Positions 35,530 to 48,180 are shown, counted from the first letter of the stretch. The stretch: DNA of 64,000 nt from Cryptomeria japonica (GCF_030272615.1 NC_081406.1:398484439-398548438), one strand, 5' to 3'. Numbers and translations: made by a program. Notes: generated by a model not told the origin, from the letters alone.

Positions 35530-36640
35530 ATGGACTCTGGTTTGTAGAGACAGCTTTGTATGGCACTTGAAGACTTTGATGCAGGGATGAAGGAAAAGAG
35601 TATCCTAAAAATAAATTTGAATGCAGCTGAAGACTTTATGAAGATATTGAAAGATAAATTGAACACTTCTTGGGAAAAGAGAAAGGAGCTAATGAACAAG
35701 CTGAAGGAGAAAGAAGAACAAAGTGTTGACAATCAAATTCTACAAGATAAGACAGATGAATATGAAAAGATTGCTAGAGAGAATGCAGTATTGAAGAATG
35801 AGATACAATCCATTGTGATGAAGCTAACAAAGGAGATTTAAGACCGAAAGAAGAATGAAGAAAACCTGACTCAAATATTGAAGGAAATATTAGATGAATG
35901 TAGTAGACTAACCTATGAGAATGACTAGTTGAGGCTTGAGTTGATGCAATCAAAGAATGATGGAAAATAAATTGAAAGACAAATTGTTGCTTTGAGAGAT
36001 GAACTTGCTACTGCTAATGAGTACAAAGACAACTTTAATGCTAGCTCAACAAGGATTGATAAGATACTAGATAGTCAGAGACATGGAAAAGACACAAGAG
36101 GACTTGGATATGAGAAAGGAGAATCCTTCAATTCTTGATAGAGAAAAATCTAATCATTAGCAGAACAAGAAACCTCCGGTAAGACAACCTAATGCCTATA
36201 AATTCAATGGTATATGTTTTACTTTTAATAGATTTGGTCATATGGAAAATCAATGCAGAAGTAGGATGAATAATGGGATGATGAATATTGTGATTAATAA
36301 TGGTCCTACCTTTATCGCTCAATGTTTCTATGCAACAACTTTGGTTACAAGTCAAATATGTGTAGGATGATGAATGATTTCTAGAGTAAGAGATGTTATG
36401 CTTGTGGAAAGTTTGGACATATCTCTAACCAATGTCGGATGAGAAAAAATCAAATGAATTTTTGACCAATGTAGAGAAATGTTGTTTTCCATGCTTGCAA
36501 CAAACATGGACATATTGCAAAATATTGCAGAAGCAGGAACAATGGTCTGATGAACAAGAACAAATCAAATGAAAAGCAAAGGTAGATGAAATCAGAGATC
36601 AACATAAGAAGATGTGGGTTAATAAAGAAGATGAAAATGT
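35530..36640 (+). pseudogene. E: coiled-coil Gag-like protein with zinc knuckles, decayed
   Basis: The frame opens at ATGGACTCTGG (35530-35540) and has a TAG a few codons on. It continues with a highly charged, helix-forming segment (35560-36110) rich in Lys, Glu and Leu heptad-like patterns, such as RKELMNKLKEKEEQ and LRDELATANEYKDN. Several TAG/TAA stops sit where Gln would fit. Three CCHC-type knuckles follow: CFTFNRFGHMENQC (about 36220, second Cys lost), CYACGKFGHISNQC (about 36393, complete) and FHACNKHGHIAKYC (about 36485, first Cys lost). The UBN2-type Gag core seen in A, B and C was not found. Coiled coil plus knuckles resembles the C-terminal half of SIRE-type copia Gag, which is inference. 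Confidence 0.65.
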
Positions 36641-37019
36641 GTAGAACCCCCTCTTCAGAGATCTGTAACTAGTTTTGGAAGGTTGTAGAAGATCTAGATC
36701 AAGCATGCAAATAATATTCAAAATATTTCATGGAGATTTGAGACTCCGGTAGGCGATTTCATGAAAAGTAAGATAACCGGAAGCTTAAAGGATGAGCATT
36801 TATTACAACTCAAAATTAGATTTTCAAAGGTTAAAACGGAATTTCAAAAGTTTATTCTTCACAATGCGAACAAGAGAAAAGAGCAGAGCAACAGAGTGAA
36901 AGAGATTTGATAAAAAAAATCAAGCTTGAAGCAATCATTCAGTGATTTCTTGCACCCGGTCTTGAATCAAGAGGTATTTATCCATTCACAAGCTATATTT
37001 TTAAATCCTAAATTGGTCA

Positions 37020-40000
37020 ATGGCATCTCCATCCGATATTGCTAGACCTCTGGTAGTTGAAAATTCTGATAAAGAAAGGCCCGTTTTCAAAAAACATCCT
37101 TTTAAATCTATTGAAGATGATTCAGAAGGAGCATTTTCTTCAGTCTCATATGGTGTTATTCACAATGAATATATTAGGGCATACATTTATTGCTATAAAT
37201 GAAGACATGCTTACACTCTATAACAAGCATATGGAGGATAGTCTGGGAAATCTTAAGCTAGAATACAAGATTCTTCATGACAAGGGTTTCGCACAATTTA
37301 TCCATTTTCTAGTATTTGATGAAGTAGAATGGGTCCAATACATTCTAAGAAGGGTTCATGATGAGTTCATATGATTGGACAGACCTCCTAAGATTACAAA
37401 GGAGACCATTCAAGCAATCACATGTGTGAGTGCAAGCAGTCACATGTTTGAGTGCAACCAGTGAGATCCCTAGTCTAAGGAAAGTATAGAACACCACTGT
37501 GGCAGTTGTTACCGGTTCCCAATATGACAACTTGTCGATGATAATCAGCAACATAGTTGAGCATGATGCATGATTTTCCTCAATGGTGGTGGGCTACAAG
37601 GTATATCAATCCAATAGGCAGAACTCAGTCTCTAGTACTACCATATTCTCTGCATATCTGATGCTCAAGGAGGATAAAAGGTATGATCTTTGTTCAGTAA
37701 TCCTAAGTGAATTGATAAACAACTTGAAGAAAATAAAGAAAGATAAGAAACATACCTTCAAGTTTGGATCCCTCATTGTCTTTTTAGCATTGTACTTCAT
37801 GAATGAGATCCCCAATATAGGAAAAGTCCAGTGGGCTTATGACAAACTGGTGTCTATGCAAATTAAGGAAGGATTGTTGGGTATAGGTGACAACGTAATG
37901 AGAATATCTTCCTTCTGGGGCTATTTCAAGATCAAACTTCCAATCCACTGTGGAAGACAGAGAGAGATTTCCTAAGACCATAGTAGAGAAATATGAGAAA
38001 ACTATTTGTTTTATGGTGGATAAGGATCAATGTCTGATGGAGACAGTTGAGCAAAGAACTGTGTGGATCATGGTCATGGGGTATGAGGGTGATGCTAACA
38101 CACTTCATGCATATGCTCAACAAATGTTGAGCCAACCGATGGACCAGAAAGAGCAGATATTTGGCAAATTTAAGGATAAGGATATAGACTTGCATAAAAC
38201 ATTCACTGAACTGACAAGGAAAAGGAAAATAAGGAAAGAAGTTGAAGCAGTTGTAGAGCAGATGGAAATTACAAGAGAAGTTGTGCAAAGGGCTAGAGAA
38301 TAGAATATATTGAAGGAAGAGGATATGGTAAAGCCATAGCCCAAACTGGTATCTTCACCTTGGAAGTAGTCTAAGGCCAAACCTAGCAAATTTGCACCTA
38401 CCTTCAGTGTGCAGAAGCCAATACATCCAACCAATCCTAAACCAACAACATCTACTGGTGGAGCTGAGAAAAATAAGAAGGATAAATCTACAAGGCAATA
38501 TGTTGTAGTAGGAGAGGAAAAAAAGTCAGATGAAGAGGTGAGGGAAGTAAAGAAGACTGCCACCTATGCAAGGGTAGTTTGGAAACCTACATCCGGTGAT
38601 GCTCCTCCTACCAAGAAAGCTAAGTCACAAGGAGAGCCATCCGGAAGGACAAGGGTAGACAAGAAGAAATCTGAGATAGATGAAGCCCTTAAATCTGATA
38701 AGCTTGAAAGCCCATATAAAATTGTGCCTCCTATGACTTTGCAACAATTAATTGATGAGATTTTGAAAGATGGAAATTTGAAAAATGTTTCTATATATTA
38801 TGAGAATTTTGAGGATAAAGATAAACGAGCTGTAGAAGAATCCATTATACAATATATGGATAAATTTAGTAACATCTTGATAGAATTACCATCTATGATC
38901 CCCAAAATCTTGTATGACAATTTGGATGCAAGGAGACATACAAATTCACTTGAGGATGAGAGAACAAAAGAATATGTACTGGTAAGTTTATCTCATATTA
39001 TTTCTAAGGAAGAAGCCATTGATCTACTAAAGCTTGCAAAGGATAGGATCCAAAACAAGAGGAGAGTTAACAGGATTATGGTTAACAAAAAGGATGAAGT
39101 CATAAAGGAAGCCAAAATAATTTTGAGAAAGTTTTTTATAGAGCAAGCCATAGAAGTGATTCTAGAAGAATCTTCTCAAGAAAAAATCTGTTCAGGAAGA
39201 AAATGTAGCAGTCTCTGAGCCTAAGGATAATTCATCTATCCCAAATTTGCCTATAGATATTTCTAGTGGACAACAAGATCAGCCATCTATATATCCAATT
39301 GGATAGGAAGCTGCAGATGATCCCACTAAAAATCAAAAAATCAATGACTCTAGTGATGCTACTTAGGATCCTCTAGAGATTGAGATCATAGAAGAGATGC
39401 TAGCTGAGGAGATGGGTGATGCAGGAAACAATAAAGATGATATAGAAGAGGGTGAAAAGGATAATAATGAAGAATTTGGGAAGGAGAAGGGTGAAGAGAA
39501 AACTGACAAGGCTCTGACAACCATGATAGCAGTCACTGTTCCTGACAAAGGTAAGCAGATTGCAAATGCTGAGGATGATTTATCTCATGGTCTGGTAGAT
39601 CTGAGCACCCTATCCCCTCTTCAAGAAATTAAAATTTCCACTCTTGCATAGATCAAGGCAAGTGAGGACCTGTTGAAATCACACTTTGAGGAAAGAGAAG
39701 TTATCTCTTTAGCCACATAAGTTTTGGAGAAGATTTTGCTAGATTTCAGACAGGATTTTGGTTATTCACCATCCAGAAAGATAAAGAACATGCTAAGTGT
39801 TGTTGAGACTCATTTTTAATCATTAGAAAAGGTTGTGAATGAATTATTTCAAAATAGGTTCAATGAGATGCGGTTGCAACAAGTCTAAGAACTGTCATGA
39901 AGAGTGTAGAAGATGAATTAAATGAAGGTGGCAAAATATTCAAATCATGTCTCTGTTTGCCCATTTACTATAGATATTGATAATTAAATAAGAGATCTTG

Positions 40001-40365
40001 AAGGGAAACTAGCCAGTATTGGTCATTCATTTGCCCCTCATTCAGTTTTTCTAAGTTCCCTTGAAGCTCAAATAATGCATCTCATTCACAAAATAAAGGG
40101 CTTGTATAAGGAAAAAGAGCAAGTGTTAAGCAGAGTGGGAGAACTAAGAAGTTTGATCACTCCCTGGATGGACACCTTACTTGGATCTTAGTAGGATGCA
40201 GTCATTGCTTTAGGTAAACCAGTGCCATCAGATCTCAAAGGCATTGAAATTCATGCATATATGTTCAGTGCCTTAATAAATGTTTTAGATTGTTTCCTAA
40301 GAGGATGGAATGAGTACTTGAAATCCTTGAAGGTCACTTATGCAGACATTTTTAAATTCATGTAA
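37020..40365 (+). pseudogene. E: large cargo ORF of unknown function, decayed
   Basis: Coding-like sequence starts at ATGGCATCTCCATCC (37020) and runs in broken frames to a stop at about 40363. That makes roughly 1,100 codons before decay. The N-terminal half (37020-37975) looks globular and includes GYKVYQSNRQNSVSSTTIF and FGSLIVFLALYFMNEIP. A Lys/Glu-rich middle (38409-39220) carries basic runs such as TKKAKSQGEPSGR. An acidic stretch follows (39397-39560), and then a helical, probably coiled-coil tail (39990-40360). It has no retroviral enzyme motif. It occupies the place of pol. It could be a captured host gene, an env-position ORF, or a member of the poorly described plant 'transposon protein' families. 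I do not recognise it. Confidence 0.55.
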
Positions 40366-40409
40366 ATTATTGTATTCATTTGTCCATAAGTTTTGGCAGA
40401 TTCCTACCC

Positions 40410-40587
40410 TTTGCCATTGATGTCAAAGGGGGAGAGAGTTGGGAGAGAGTAGTGAAAAATGATGCTCATTCTTAGGGGGATTTAGTTGAGTGTACAAATT
40501 TTAGATTGTCAGATTGCTTGCAGTTTTTGGAGTTTCAGAACACTTAACATTTTTCACAGTGTTGCCATCAATGCCAAAGGGAGATAT
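40410..40587 (+). other. two polypurine tracts of E
   Basis: The upstream tract TTTGCCATTGATGTCAAAGG continues GGGAGAG (40410-40436). The terminal tract CATCAATGCCAAAGGGAGAT (from about 40567) precedes the LTR at 40588. The flanks of the two tracts are complementary to each other. Confidence 0.7.
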
Positions 40588-41652
40588 TGTTGGCATAAGA
40601 CACTATTCTGTCTAGTTAATATTGATGATGTCTAGTGCATGAGATTTCTTAGGAGTTGTCATTGATGGCAACTCATCCTATTAATCTTATCCGGTATGGA
40701 GTTTGGGATATCTGGATGTCTTTATGATCAGAGTTAAGTTGATTGAGTATGAGAAACAGATTATCATGCAATCCCATCCTTCGGTGTTGTTTCTTAAGCA
40801 TGTTAGAAGGTCCAGTATTTGGTAGAGTAGTAAAATAGGGTCATCTTCATAATTGGTGGTGTAATGTGTAGACCAAATTCTTTGAGGTGATTCTAGTGGT
40901 TGTTGGTAAGTTTGAGGTAATTGGACCGACTTATGGGAAGTGTGTGATCATATGTTTTGGATCCAGAATATGGTTTTGTGAAGATTTGAGCCGACTTGAA
41001 GTTACACATTTCATATTTTGATATTTTGAGAAGCCGACTCGTGGGAGATCAATTTTGTTAGTGTGGATATATAAGATCGTCTTGGTTGATGTTTTTATGT
41101 GATGATATGATATGTGAGATGATTTTGGGTGGGATTGAGTGCAGTTTCACGTGTACACCTTAATTTTTGTTGATTCAGTAATCAGTAGCAGAGTAGAATA
41201 GATTAATTTATCAGAACAACAACAATGGATCACTTTGTCCTAACTGGAACTATCATTTGGCATGGTTAGATGCTTTTCTTCAATTTATTACTAATTGTAA
41301 TCATTTTGTATTAGCCTGTAAGGCGGTGAGCCTTCCTCTAGGTTGTAGCCCTTTTGTAATTAAGTTGTGAGCTCGAGGAAGTGTTCCTGTATGCATGTGC
41401 ATTCCCCTCATGTAATATTGTTCTACTACTGGCCATAGTATATTAATATTGTGGGTTCAAATTCCACCATGGTTTTTCCCTTTCCGAGTTTCCATGTAAA
41501 AATATTAGTGTCATGGTTATGTGCTTATTTTATTTTTGTTTCTTCCTTTCAGTTTCTTACTTGTGCATCTGGTGGATAAAGAATCAGGTTAACAAATTTG
41601 ATATTTGCAGAACATTGATTCACCCCCCTCTTAGTATTCATTGATTCCAACA
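40588..41652 (+). repeat. 3' LTR of E
   Basis: 1,065 bases from TGTTGGCATAAGACAC to GATTCCAACA, followed by AAGTG. It contains a 22-base near-perfect self-palindrome with GTTGTCATTGATGGCAAC at 40653-40674. Confidence 0.88.
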
Positions 41653-42308
41653 AAGTGTGCAATCATTTGCTAAGAATCAACTTTTCCCGAGATATTGGAG
41701 AAGGTGTGTATTCTTATTTTCCTTCTCCTCTCCTTCAAGATGTTATATTTATCAAAGATCCCCTCTATTCTCAAAGGTGGATGTCTTTGGATAATGATCT
41801 CTTCCTCCTTTTCAAAATTCAAAAGGTAATTCTTTCCCAAACCCTAATTCTATATTTTTCCACTTAATATTTCATCATGTTAGAGAGCTCCAATTCTCAC
41901 TCTTAGTTGTGTTGGAATTGTGGTTTAGTTATCTTTCTTACCAAATCATTCCCCATTAAGTTTTGATCTTGTATCAAATCTTGTTGTTAGCATTTCTCAT
42001 CAATTTTCCTTCACAATTTGATGTGGTAAACATGATACCTTGTTTCAACTCACTAATTAGCAAGCTGAAATAGGGGGCATATAGCTACCCTCGAATTTCA
42101 TCACTTCCTTAATAAGAATTTAGGTGATTTTGTGATTTTGTCTAACAATGTGGTTTTGTAGGATGTGGTTCCTAATAGTGTACTATAGATACCACTAGGG
42201 ACTTCACTAAACACCTTATGGATCATCCCTTTTCGTGAATGTTTACTTTTCTATACTTTAGCTTGCATATGTGCATAGTGTCATATGATTGCTAAAGTGG
42301 GGGCTAAA
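41653..42308 (+). other. 3' internal end of gypsy Y
   Basis: After the AAGTG duplication a short broken coding stretch (to about 41870) gives way to untranslated DNA. It ends with a purine-rich tract AAAGTGGGGGCTAAA just before the 3' LTR of Y. No complete gene is present. Confidence 0.55.
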
Positions 42309-43956
42309 TGTAGCATCATAAATTGTACACCCTTAATTGGGTGGTACAATTCCATGCTTAAGGTTAGCACCCACCTTAGCGTGTTTGCATGTTGTATTTT
42401 AAATTCCCTTTAAGAATTCAATTAATTGATTTAATTAAATCTAAAGTCCTCTTTTATCACTCCACATCATAAAATTGGGCCCTTAACCCTAAGTGTACCC
42501 CTTTTTATTTTATTCTTCCAATTAATTATTTCATCAAAAGCCCTAATTATGTCTTATTTCAACCTTCAAGGCCCGATTTCACATATCTAAACACCTTGAA
42601 TCGTCACATCCTTCTAGAATTGGCTTTATAATCACACTATCTTTCTTCCCCAAAAATTTGGAAAAAAGTTGGTTGGACCAAGATGTGGCCTCTTGGTCCT
42701 GACTTTTTCTCTCTGAATTTCAGGAGCATGTTTTGGCAGTATTTTAATGTTTAAATCTAGAGAATTGTGAAATTATATTGATTCTACGTCAACCTATGAT
42801 CAAAAACAAATTTAGGGATTCATACATATAGCCTTTCCTTTGCTCATTTGAAGGATCCAACAATTCATCTACAAGCAATTTTGAAGGAGCCTCTTATGAA
42901 GTGAAAGTGCAGATTTATGTGAATTCTTCAATTAGAAAATCAAGCATCTATCAAGTCTACATCAACTATGTTCATCATCAATAGGATCTTTGAAGACATT
43001 GAAGAATAATAGGAGATCACCCATTGTTGATTGGCTTGTACCTCTCCCTTAGGGTTTGGTATGGTTTCATGTTATTTTCATGTCTTTGTATGAGCTTCAT
43101 AACATTCATTTTTAGATTTACATTCATGCTTTAGATCCATTATTGCATTTAATATTTGAAGCATTTACATACATTTACACTCATTTAGGGTTTACTCTCC
43201 AAAGCATAGGGTCAAACTCTAGATTTACTTTCTTATTCATTTAGGATCTTGCACACACATTTTCAATAAATTATTGGCTATTTGTGGATGTGTAAATCAC
43301 CAAAGCAAGGGGTTTGACTAAGGAAAAACCCTATATAGCCACTTAGACAACATTTTTCAAGTTGTATATGCAGTATAGGAATCCGACAAATGCATGACAT
43401 TCGGAACCAATAAATCACATAGGTGCAGACTCGAGGATAGAGAAAGATCTCAGTTTTTTGAGACCAAATCATGGCACCTAGTCCAGGACCAAGGAATGGT
43501 GCCCTGGTCCTCTAGGTTTTCAGCTTCTTTTGGAAGTTCCACAATGCAGACTTTTAGTATCTAGATTCTAGAAGTATAATAGGGTACAATATCAGGGACC
43601 AAGGAATGGTACCCTAGTACTGCACACTCAACATCAAATTGCAGTGACAGATGCACATTTGAATTCCCCTTCTTGCTCTGTATTTAGTATCACAGTTTCA
43701 TATCTGCAAATTTTCAGTGTTTTTTAGTTTACATTCACATCTTTGTTTATCTCCTAGCATAGTTGATCATTTCATTACATTTTGCACATCTCCTCTTTAT
43801 AGTAGCAAAGGAATATAAACCCTAAATATATTCTTTGACTCTCTTTCTTGCAAGAAGTAGTCAAAGTGAATCATCTCCTTAGGCTCTTTCGTATTCTAAT
43901 GTGTGCATGAGAGGGATTAGTTCTTAGTTTACTTGATTCCATTTTCATCCATCACT
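42309..43956 (+). repeat. 3' LTR of gypsy Y
   Basis: It starts TGTAGCATCATAAATTG and ends CATCCATCACT. It matches the 5' LTR at 6314-7986 throughout with scattered substitutions and small deletions. It is followed by CTATC, the target duplication also found at 6309-6313. Confidence 0.85.
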
Positions 43957-44422
43957 CTATCCACCAAAATAGTTGGCATATTTAGCTATTATTGAAAACA
44001 CTACAATAATATACATATTCGAAGCACATCCGGACTAGAAAATAGAAACATCCAATCATCAGGAACATAGCCTTAATCAGAATATACTGCCAGAAATTGC
44101 CGAACTATACTCTTTGAAGCATAAACTTTTGCATATCATTAATTCTAGATCAACATCACCAAAATCTCAGACTACAACTCATAGATTTGACATCAATGAC
44201 AACAAAGAATTATATATGCAACAATCTTCACATTTTTCATTGATGGAAAAACAACAAATATCTTTCTCCTAACTTCTCCACCTTTGAAATCAAAGATAAT
44301 GGGCATCACTACTTGCCAAAAATAAATTGAACCAATCATAACAGTAACTCCCCCTAACAAAAATCTTCAAAATAGTTAAAGAACAAAATTAAGTAAAAAT
44401 ACCTTAAGTTATGTCCGCAATA
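43957..44422 (-). mobile_element. copia element F, right part (LTR start and internal 3' end)
   Basis: On the minus strand the LTR begins TGTTGCATATATAATTC at 44223 and runs down to 43957. There it was split by gypsy Y and continues at 6313. Bases 44224-44422 are its internal 3' end, with the minus-strand tracts TTTCAAAGGTGGAGAAG and CCATCAATGAAAAATGTGAA. This is the same arrangement as in A, B, C and E. Copia C is inserted at 44422/44423 with CAATA as the putative left duplication. Confidence 0.65.
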
Positions 44423-45589
44423 TGTTGGATTTGGTTATGTGTTGTCATTGATGGCAACATTGTATCCCGGTTAGTATTGGTGATCTTCTTGGTTTTTGTT
44501 GTCATTCTGATCTGGTATGATTAGATCTTTGGAATCAATTTTGATGCTTATTCTGATGGTTATATTCTTGCTATATTATGGTGGTTTCATGATTTGGTGA
44601 TTGCTTTTGGTATTTTCCTTTACCGTCTTGTTCTTAGTTTTCCCGACTAGCTTTTGGCTTTAGGATCTTCTAGAGTTCCCGGTTAGCTTTACCAGTATGT
44701 TGTCTTAGTGACTTGGTTAGTAGATTTTGGGTCTGACTTATGGAATCGGTTTCTATCATGTTGTTGGTACTTCTTGATCATATCCTGATCATTTGGTGAC
44801 TTTACATTGGATGGTGTGCTGTTATGATGGTCCTATTTGGATCCGGTTAAACTTTCACTGAGGGTTATACCGACAAGTGAAGCGTGTTGGATTTTGGTCT
44901 TAGTGGAATTCCCAGTGGATATAATTATTTGGTTACTTGATTTAGGTCCATGCTATGTAATGTAAATCATAATATTGGTCTGGTGGTATCATGTAATATA
45001 ATTTTTATAATTATGGGTTTATGGGTTTAGGGTTTAGCCAACCTTGTCATAAGGTTGATGATCTGTATTTATAGGTGACTTATTCATGTGATTTGTCATT
45101 TGTGATGGTTATGGTTGGTTAAGTTTGCATTATCAAAGAAAGGATTATGTGCGAATAGAGTCATATCATTCTAGTGAAGTTTGGAAAGGATTTGTATTAT
45201 ATAGTAGACATCAATGCTTAACTGGAACTGTATCAGGCATTAGTAGATGCTATTTTCACAGTTCATTGTTTTCCAGATTGTAGTCTGAAGTTTATGTAAG
45301 TCAGTGAGACTTCCCTTTGTGAGGAGTAGTGCACTTTAGGTTGTTGGCCTTTTTGCAAGTGAAGACCCCATTGTAATTATTCACAATACTATTGAAGACT
45401 ATTCATCTAATTGTGGGTAGGGTTTCCCACTGTGTTTTATCCCTTTCCAAGTTTTCCATGTCAAAATATTGGCATTATGTGTGTTGTGCTCTAGTATAAG
45501 GTTTATAATTGAATTGATTTTTGTTATTGTTAGTAAATTGATTCACCCCCCCCCTCTCAATTTATTGCCAGCATAAGTACATTCCAACA
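44423..45589 (+). repeat. 5' LTR of copia C
   Basis: It starts TGTTGGATTTGG and ends CATTCCAACA, 1,167 bases. It contains GTTGTCATTGATGGCAAC (44441-44458), the inverted repeat CAACCTTGTCATAAGGTTG (about 45049-45067) followed by TATTTATAG, and the poly-C motif at about 45543-45554. Confidence 0.85.
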
Positions 45590-45591
45590 AT

Positions 45592-45603
45592 TGGTATCAG
45601 AGC
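45592..45603 (+). other. primer binding site of copia C
   Basis: TGGTATCAGAGC, complementary to initiator tRNA-Met, two bases after the LTR. Confidence 0.9.
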
Positions 45604-45644
45604 GAGGTCCTCTCTGTAGAAGCTTAACTTCTTGAGAAGATCCG

Positions 45645-47785
45645 ATGGCAACTACATCTAGTTCTACATTCAATTCTTATCGAAAGGAGATTCCCGGATT
45701 TGATGGTACAAATTACAAGATATGGAAGGAGTGAATGAAGATTCATCTCAGATCTCTAGGAGCTTAAGTTTGGGAGATAGTGGAGAAAGGGTATATACCT
45801 CATGATCCTAATTTTGGAACACCAACACTTGTTGATGAACAAAAGAGAGCTGAAAATGATGTGAGAGCAAAAGAAGCATTATTAAGCACCCTATCTGATG
45901 AAAAGCTATTGAATGTCATAGAGTTGGGGAATGCTAAGCTGATCTGGACAAATCTTGAAACTCTTTATAAAGGTGACCCGGCTGTGAAGATTGCAAAACT
46001 TGAAGGTTTCTGGGTAAGATATGAAACTTTAAAGTTGGAAGAAGATGAGAAGATAAGTTATTTCATGGACATAGTCAATGAGATTGTCATGGGTCTCAAA
46101 TTTTGCGGTGGATCTGTTAGTGAAGATGAGATAGTGTCAAAATTTCTAAGAGTTCTACCTCTAGCTTACAAGATGAAGGCTACTGCTATCAATGAGCTCC
46201 GAACAATGCCAAGTACCCCTATGACTAGAGATAAAATACTTGGGAAATTGATTGCTTTTGAACTTGGAGATCAGAGTGCTGCTAAAATTGAGACTGAATC
46301 TAGAGCATCTGCCTCTGGTAAACAAAAGATAGATTGGAAAGAGATGTATGCTAAGGATATGGAAGAAATTGAGAAAGAAGAAAGAGATCTTGAAGAGTTG
46401 GAAGCCCTAATTGCTATAATAATTCCTAAAGGACCAGTTGGAAGTAAGTGTGAAGAAAAATTCCCTTTTAAATGTTTTTCATGTAATAAGATTGGTCATT
46501 TTGCATCTAGATGTCCTGAAAGAGCTACTAGGAATCATGAAAGATTTGTGAGGAATTATAAGCCTAATCCTAAATATCAGAGCAGACCTAGATTCAAAAT
46601 AAATAAGGATAAATAATGTTATTATGTTGGTCATGATGATGGTATTTATGATGATGATGATGATGAACCTCTGAGTGGATCTGGTAATGGTGCCTCATCC
46701 GACAAAGATTGGGTCTTTATTGTTGTCAAGGATTATTCTTCAGAATCTATTATTGAACCAACACATACTGAAGAAAAGGCCTTGGATGCTAAAATTGAAG
46801 AGAAGGATGAATGGGTTATGGATAGTGGATGCTCACATCACATGACTGGTGACAAAAGAAAGTTCTTATCATTGCAAGAATTTGATGGTGGATTGGTCAG
46901 ATTTGGAGACAACAAGGAATGTAGGATCAAAGGAAAAGGAACAATATCATTGGATGGTAAGACTAATACTGATAACGTTTATTATGTTGAAGGCTTAAAG
47001 AATAATCTTCTAAGTGTAGGTTAGATGGTGGATAGAGGATTTCATTTGCAATTCAAAGGAAAATGTAAGATCATTAATAAATCTGGATTGGAGATTGCTT
47101 CCAGAATTTGGACCAATGGAAATATTTTTCATTTGAACTTCGGTGAGAAGCCTTTCTTGATTGCTCTGATTGATGAAAGTTGGTTATGGCATAAGAGGAT
47201 GTGTACATGATAATCTAGTATGTAGAAAATGTCAAATGGGTAAGCATGTTATAACTTCTTTCAGAAGTGTACATGATAAATCTAAAATGAAATTCTTGAT
47301 CTTATTCATATTGATTTGTGTGGACCAGAAAGGACTAAAAGATTTCAAGGTGATAGATATATTATGTTACTTATTGATGACTATTCTAAAATGATGTGGG
47401 TAGCATTTTTGAAAGAGAAATCTAAAGCTTTTGAGAAATTCAAAATCTTTAAAGCTATGGTTGAGACTTAGACATGACTGAAGATAAAGTGCTTAAGATC
47501 AAATCATGGCGGTGAGTTTACATCCAGTGAGTTCAACAACTTTTGTGAAAGGAATGGTATTAGGAGACAACTTTCTGCACCGAGAACTCCACAATAGAAT
47601 ATATTAGTTGAAAGGAAGAACAAAACAATTTTTGATGCTGCAAGGACTATGGCAAAAGAAGATAAATTACCTAATATCCATTGGAGAGAGGCTGTCAATA
47701 CCACTATATACATTTTCAATAGAATACACATTAAAGGTGATACTGGTAAGACTCCTTATGAATTATGGTTTGGTCATACTCCTAC
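45645..47785 (+). pseudogene. gag-pol: copia C gag and 5' half of pol, decayed
   Basis: The start is ATGGCAACTACATC at 45645. Gag (to about 46440) has stops at two early codons, then 278 open codons including KFLRVLPLAYKMKATAINEL. The zinc knuckle CFSCNKIGHFASRC (about 46470-46511) is complete. A TAA at 46614 replaces a likely Gln. An Asp run (about 46640-46665) precedes the protease DSGCSHHMTGD (about 46803-46835). The integrase zinc region is shortened by a deletion near 47205. The integrase core continues in shifted frames with MMWVAFLKEKSK, GGEFTSSEF and LVERKNKT. The gene stops at the transposon insertion after GKTPYELWFGHTP. Confidence 0.85.
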
Positions 47786-47801
47786 TAGGGATAACTTTAA
47801 G
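47786..47801 (+). repeat. left terminal inverted repeat of the hAT
   Basis: TAGGGATAACTTTAAG is next to ACTCCTAC. It pairs with the right end with about four mismatches. Confidence 0.75.
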
Positions 47802-47857
47802 AAACCACCCCCCAGGCAACTGTGTAAAATCCTAGCAAATCAGACATTATTTTCGAG

Positions 47858-48180
47858 GGCGAATTTTCATATTGATGGCGAATTTTTTTTTTAAAATAGG
47901 GAAAAAAAAAATTTCGTATTGGCAATTTTTTCTAGGGTACGAAAATTCCATAAATTTCTGGAGAATAATACCTTGTTCTATGGGAAAAAAATTTATTGTG
48001 GGAGGTGAATTTTTTTGTTAAAAGGAACAAATATATAATTGTATGAGCGAAAAATTTTACTTCGAAGGAAAAATTATTTAAATGTATTGGCGATTTTTAT
48101 CCACCGCTTGAAAATTATTGAATTTGTTTTGGTGAATATTTTGTTATTTATGAAAAGATATATAATTTATTGGCGATTTC
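47858..48180 (+). repeat. left subterminal GGCGAA-type repeats of the hAT
   Basis: GGCGAAT occurs at 47858 and 47877, GGCGAT at 48089 and 48172, and GGTGAAT at 48004 and 48131, each followed by T-rich sequence. Short subterminal repeats are where hAT transposases bind in Ac-type elements; that role here is inferred. Confidence 0.6.

Larger units (their letters stand above)
34389..41652 (+). mobile_element. pol-less copia-type LTR element E with cargo ORF
   Basis: Two LTRs (34389-35461 and 40588-41652) open TGTTGGCATAAGACAC and end CTAACA or CCAACA. The element is flanked by the exact duplication AAGTG (34384-34388 and 41653-41657). The primer site is followed by a leader (AAGCCTAACAACTTGAGGAA) shared with A and B, so it belongs to the same copia group. 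Inside are a coiled-coil Gag-like ORF with zinc knuckles and then a 3.3-kb ORF region of unknown function. No protease, integrase, RT or RNase H was found, so it must have relied on enzymes supplied by other elements. Confidence 0.85.
6314..43956 (+). mobile_element. Ty3/gypsy (Tat-type) element Y with nested insertions
   Basis: Two direct LTRs (6314-7986 and 42309-43956) open with TGTAGCATC and are similar along their whole length. The element is flanked by the 5-bp duplication CTATC (6309-6313 and 43957-43961). Its own internal DNA is 7987-11749, 34189-34388 and 41653-42308; the rest is later insertions (A, D, B, S, E). Coding remnants are a repeat-rich ORF and a gag/protease region. No reverse transcriptase of its own was seen, so it was either non-autonomous or lost pol when A and D inserted. 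The downstream polypurine tract is at about 42294-42308. Confidence 0.8.
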
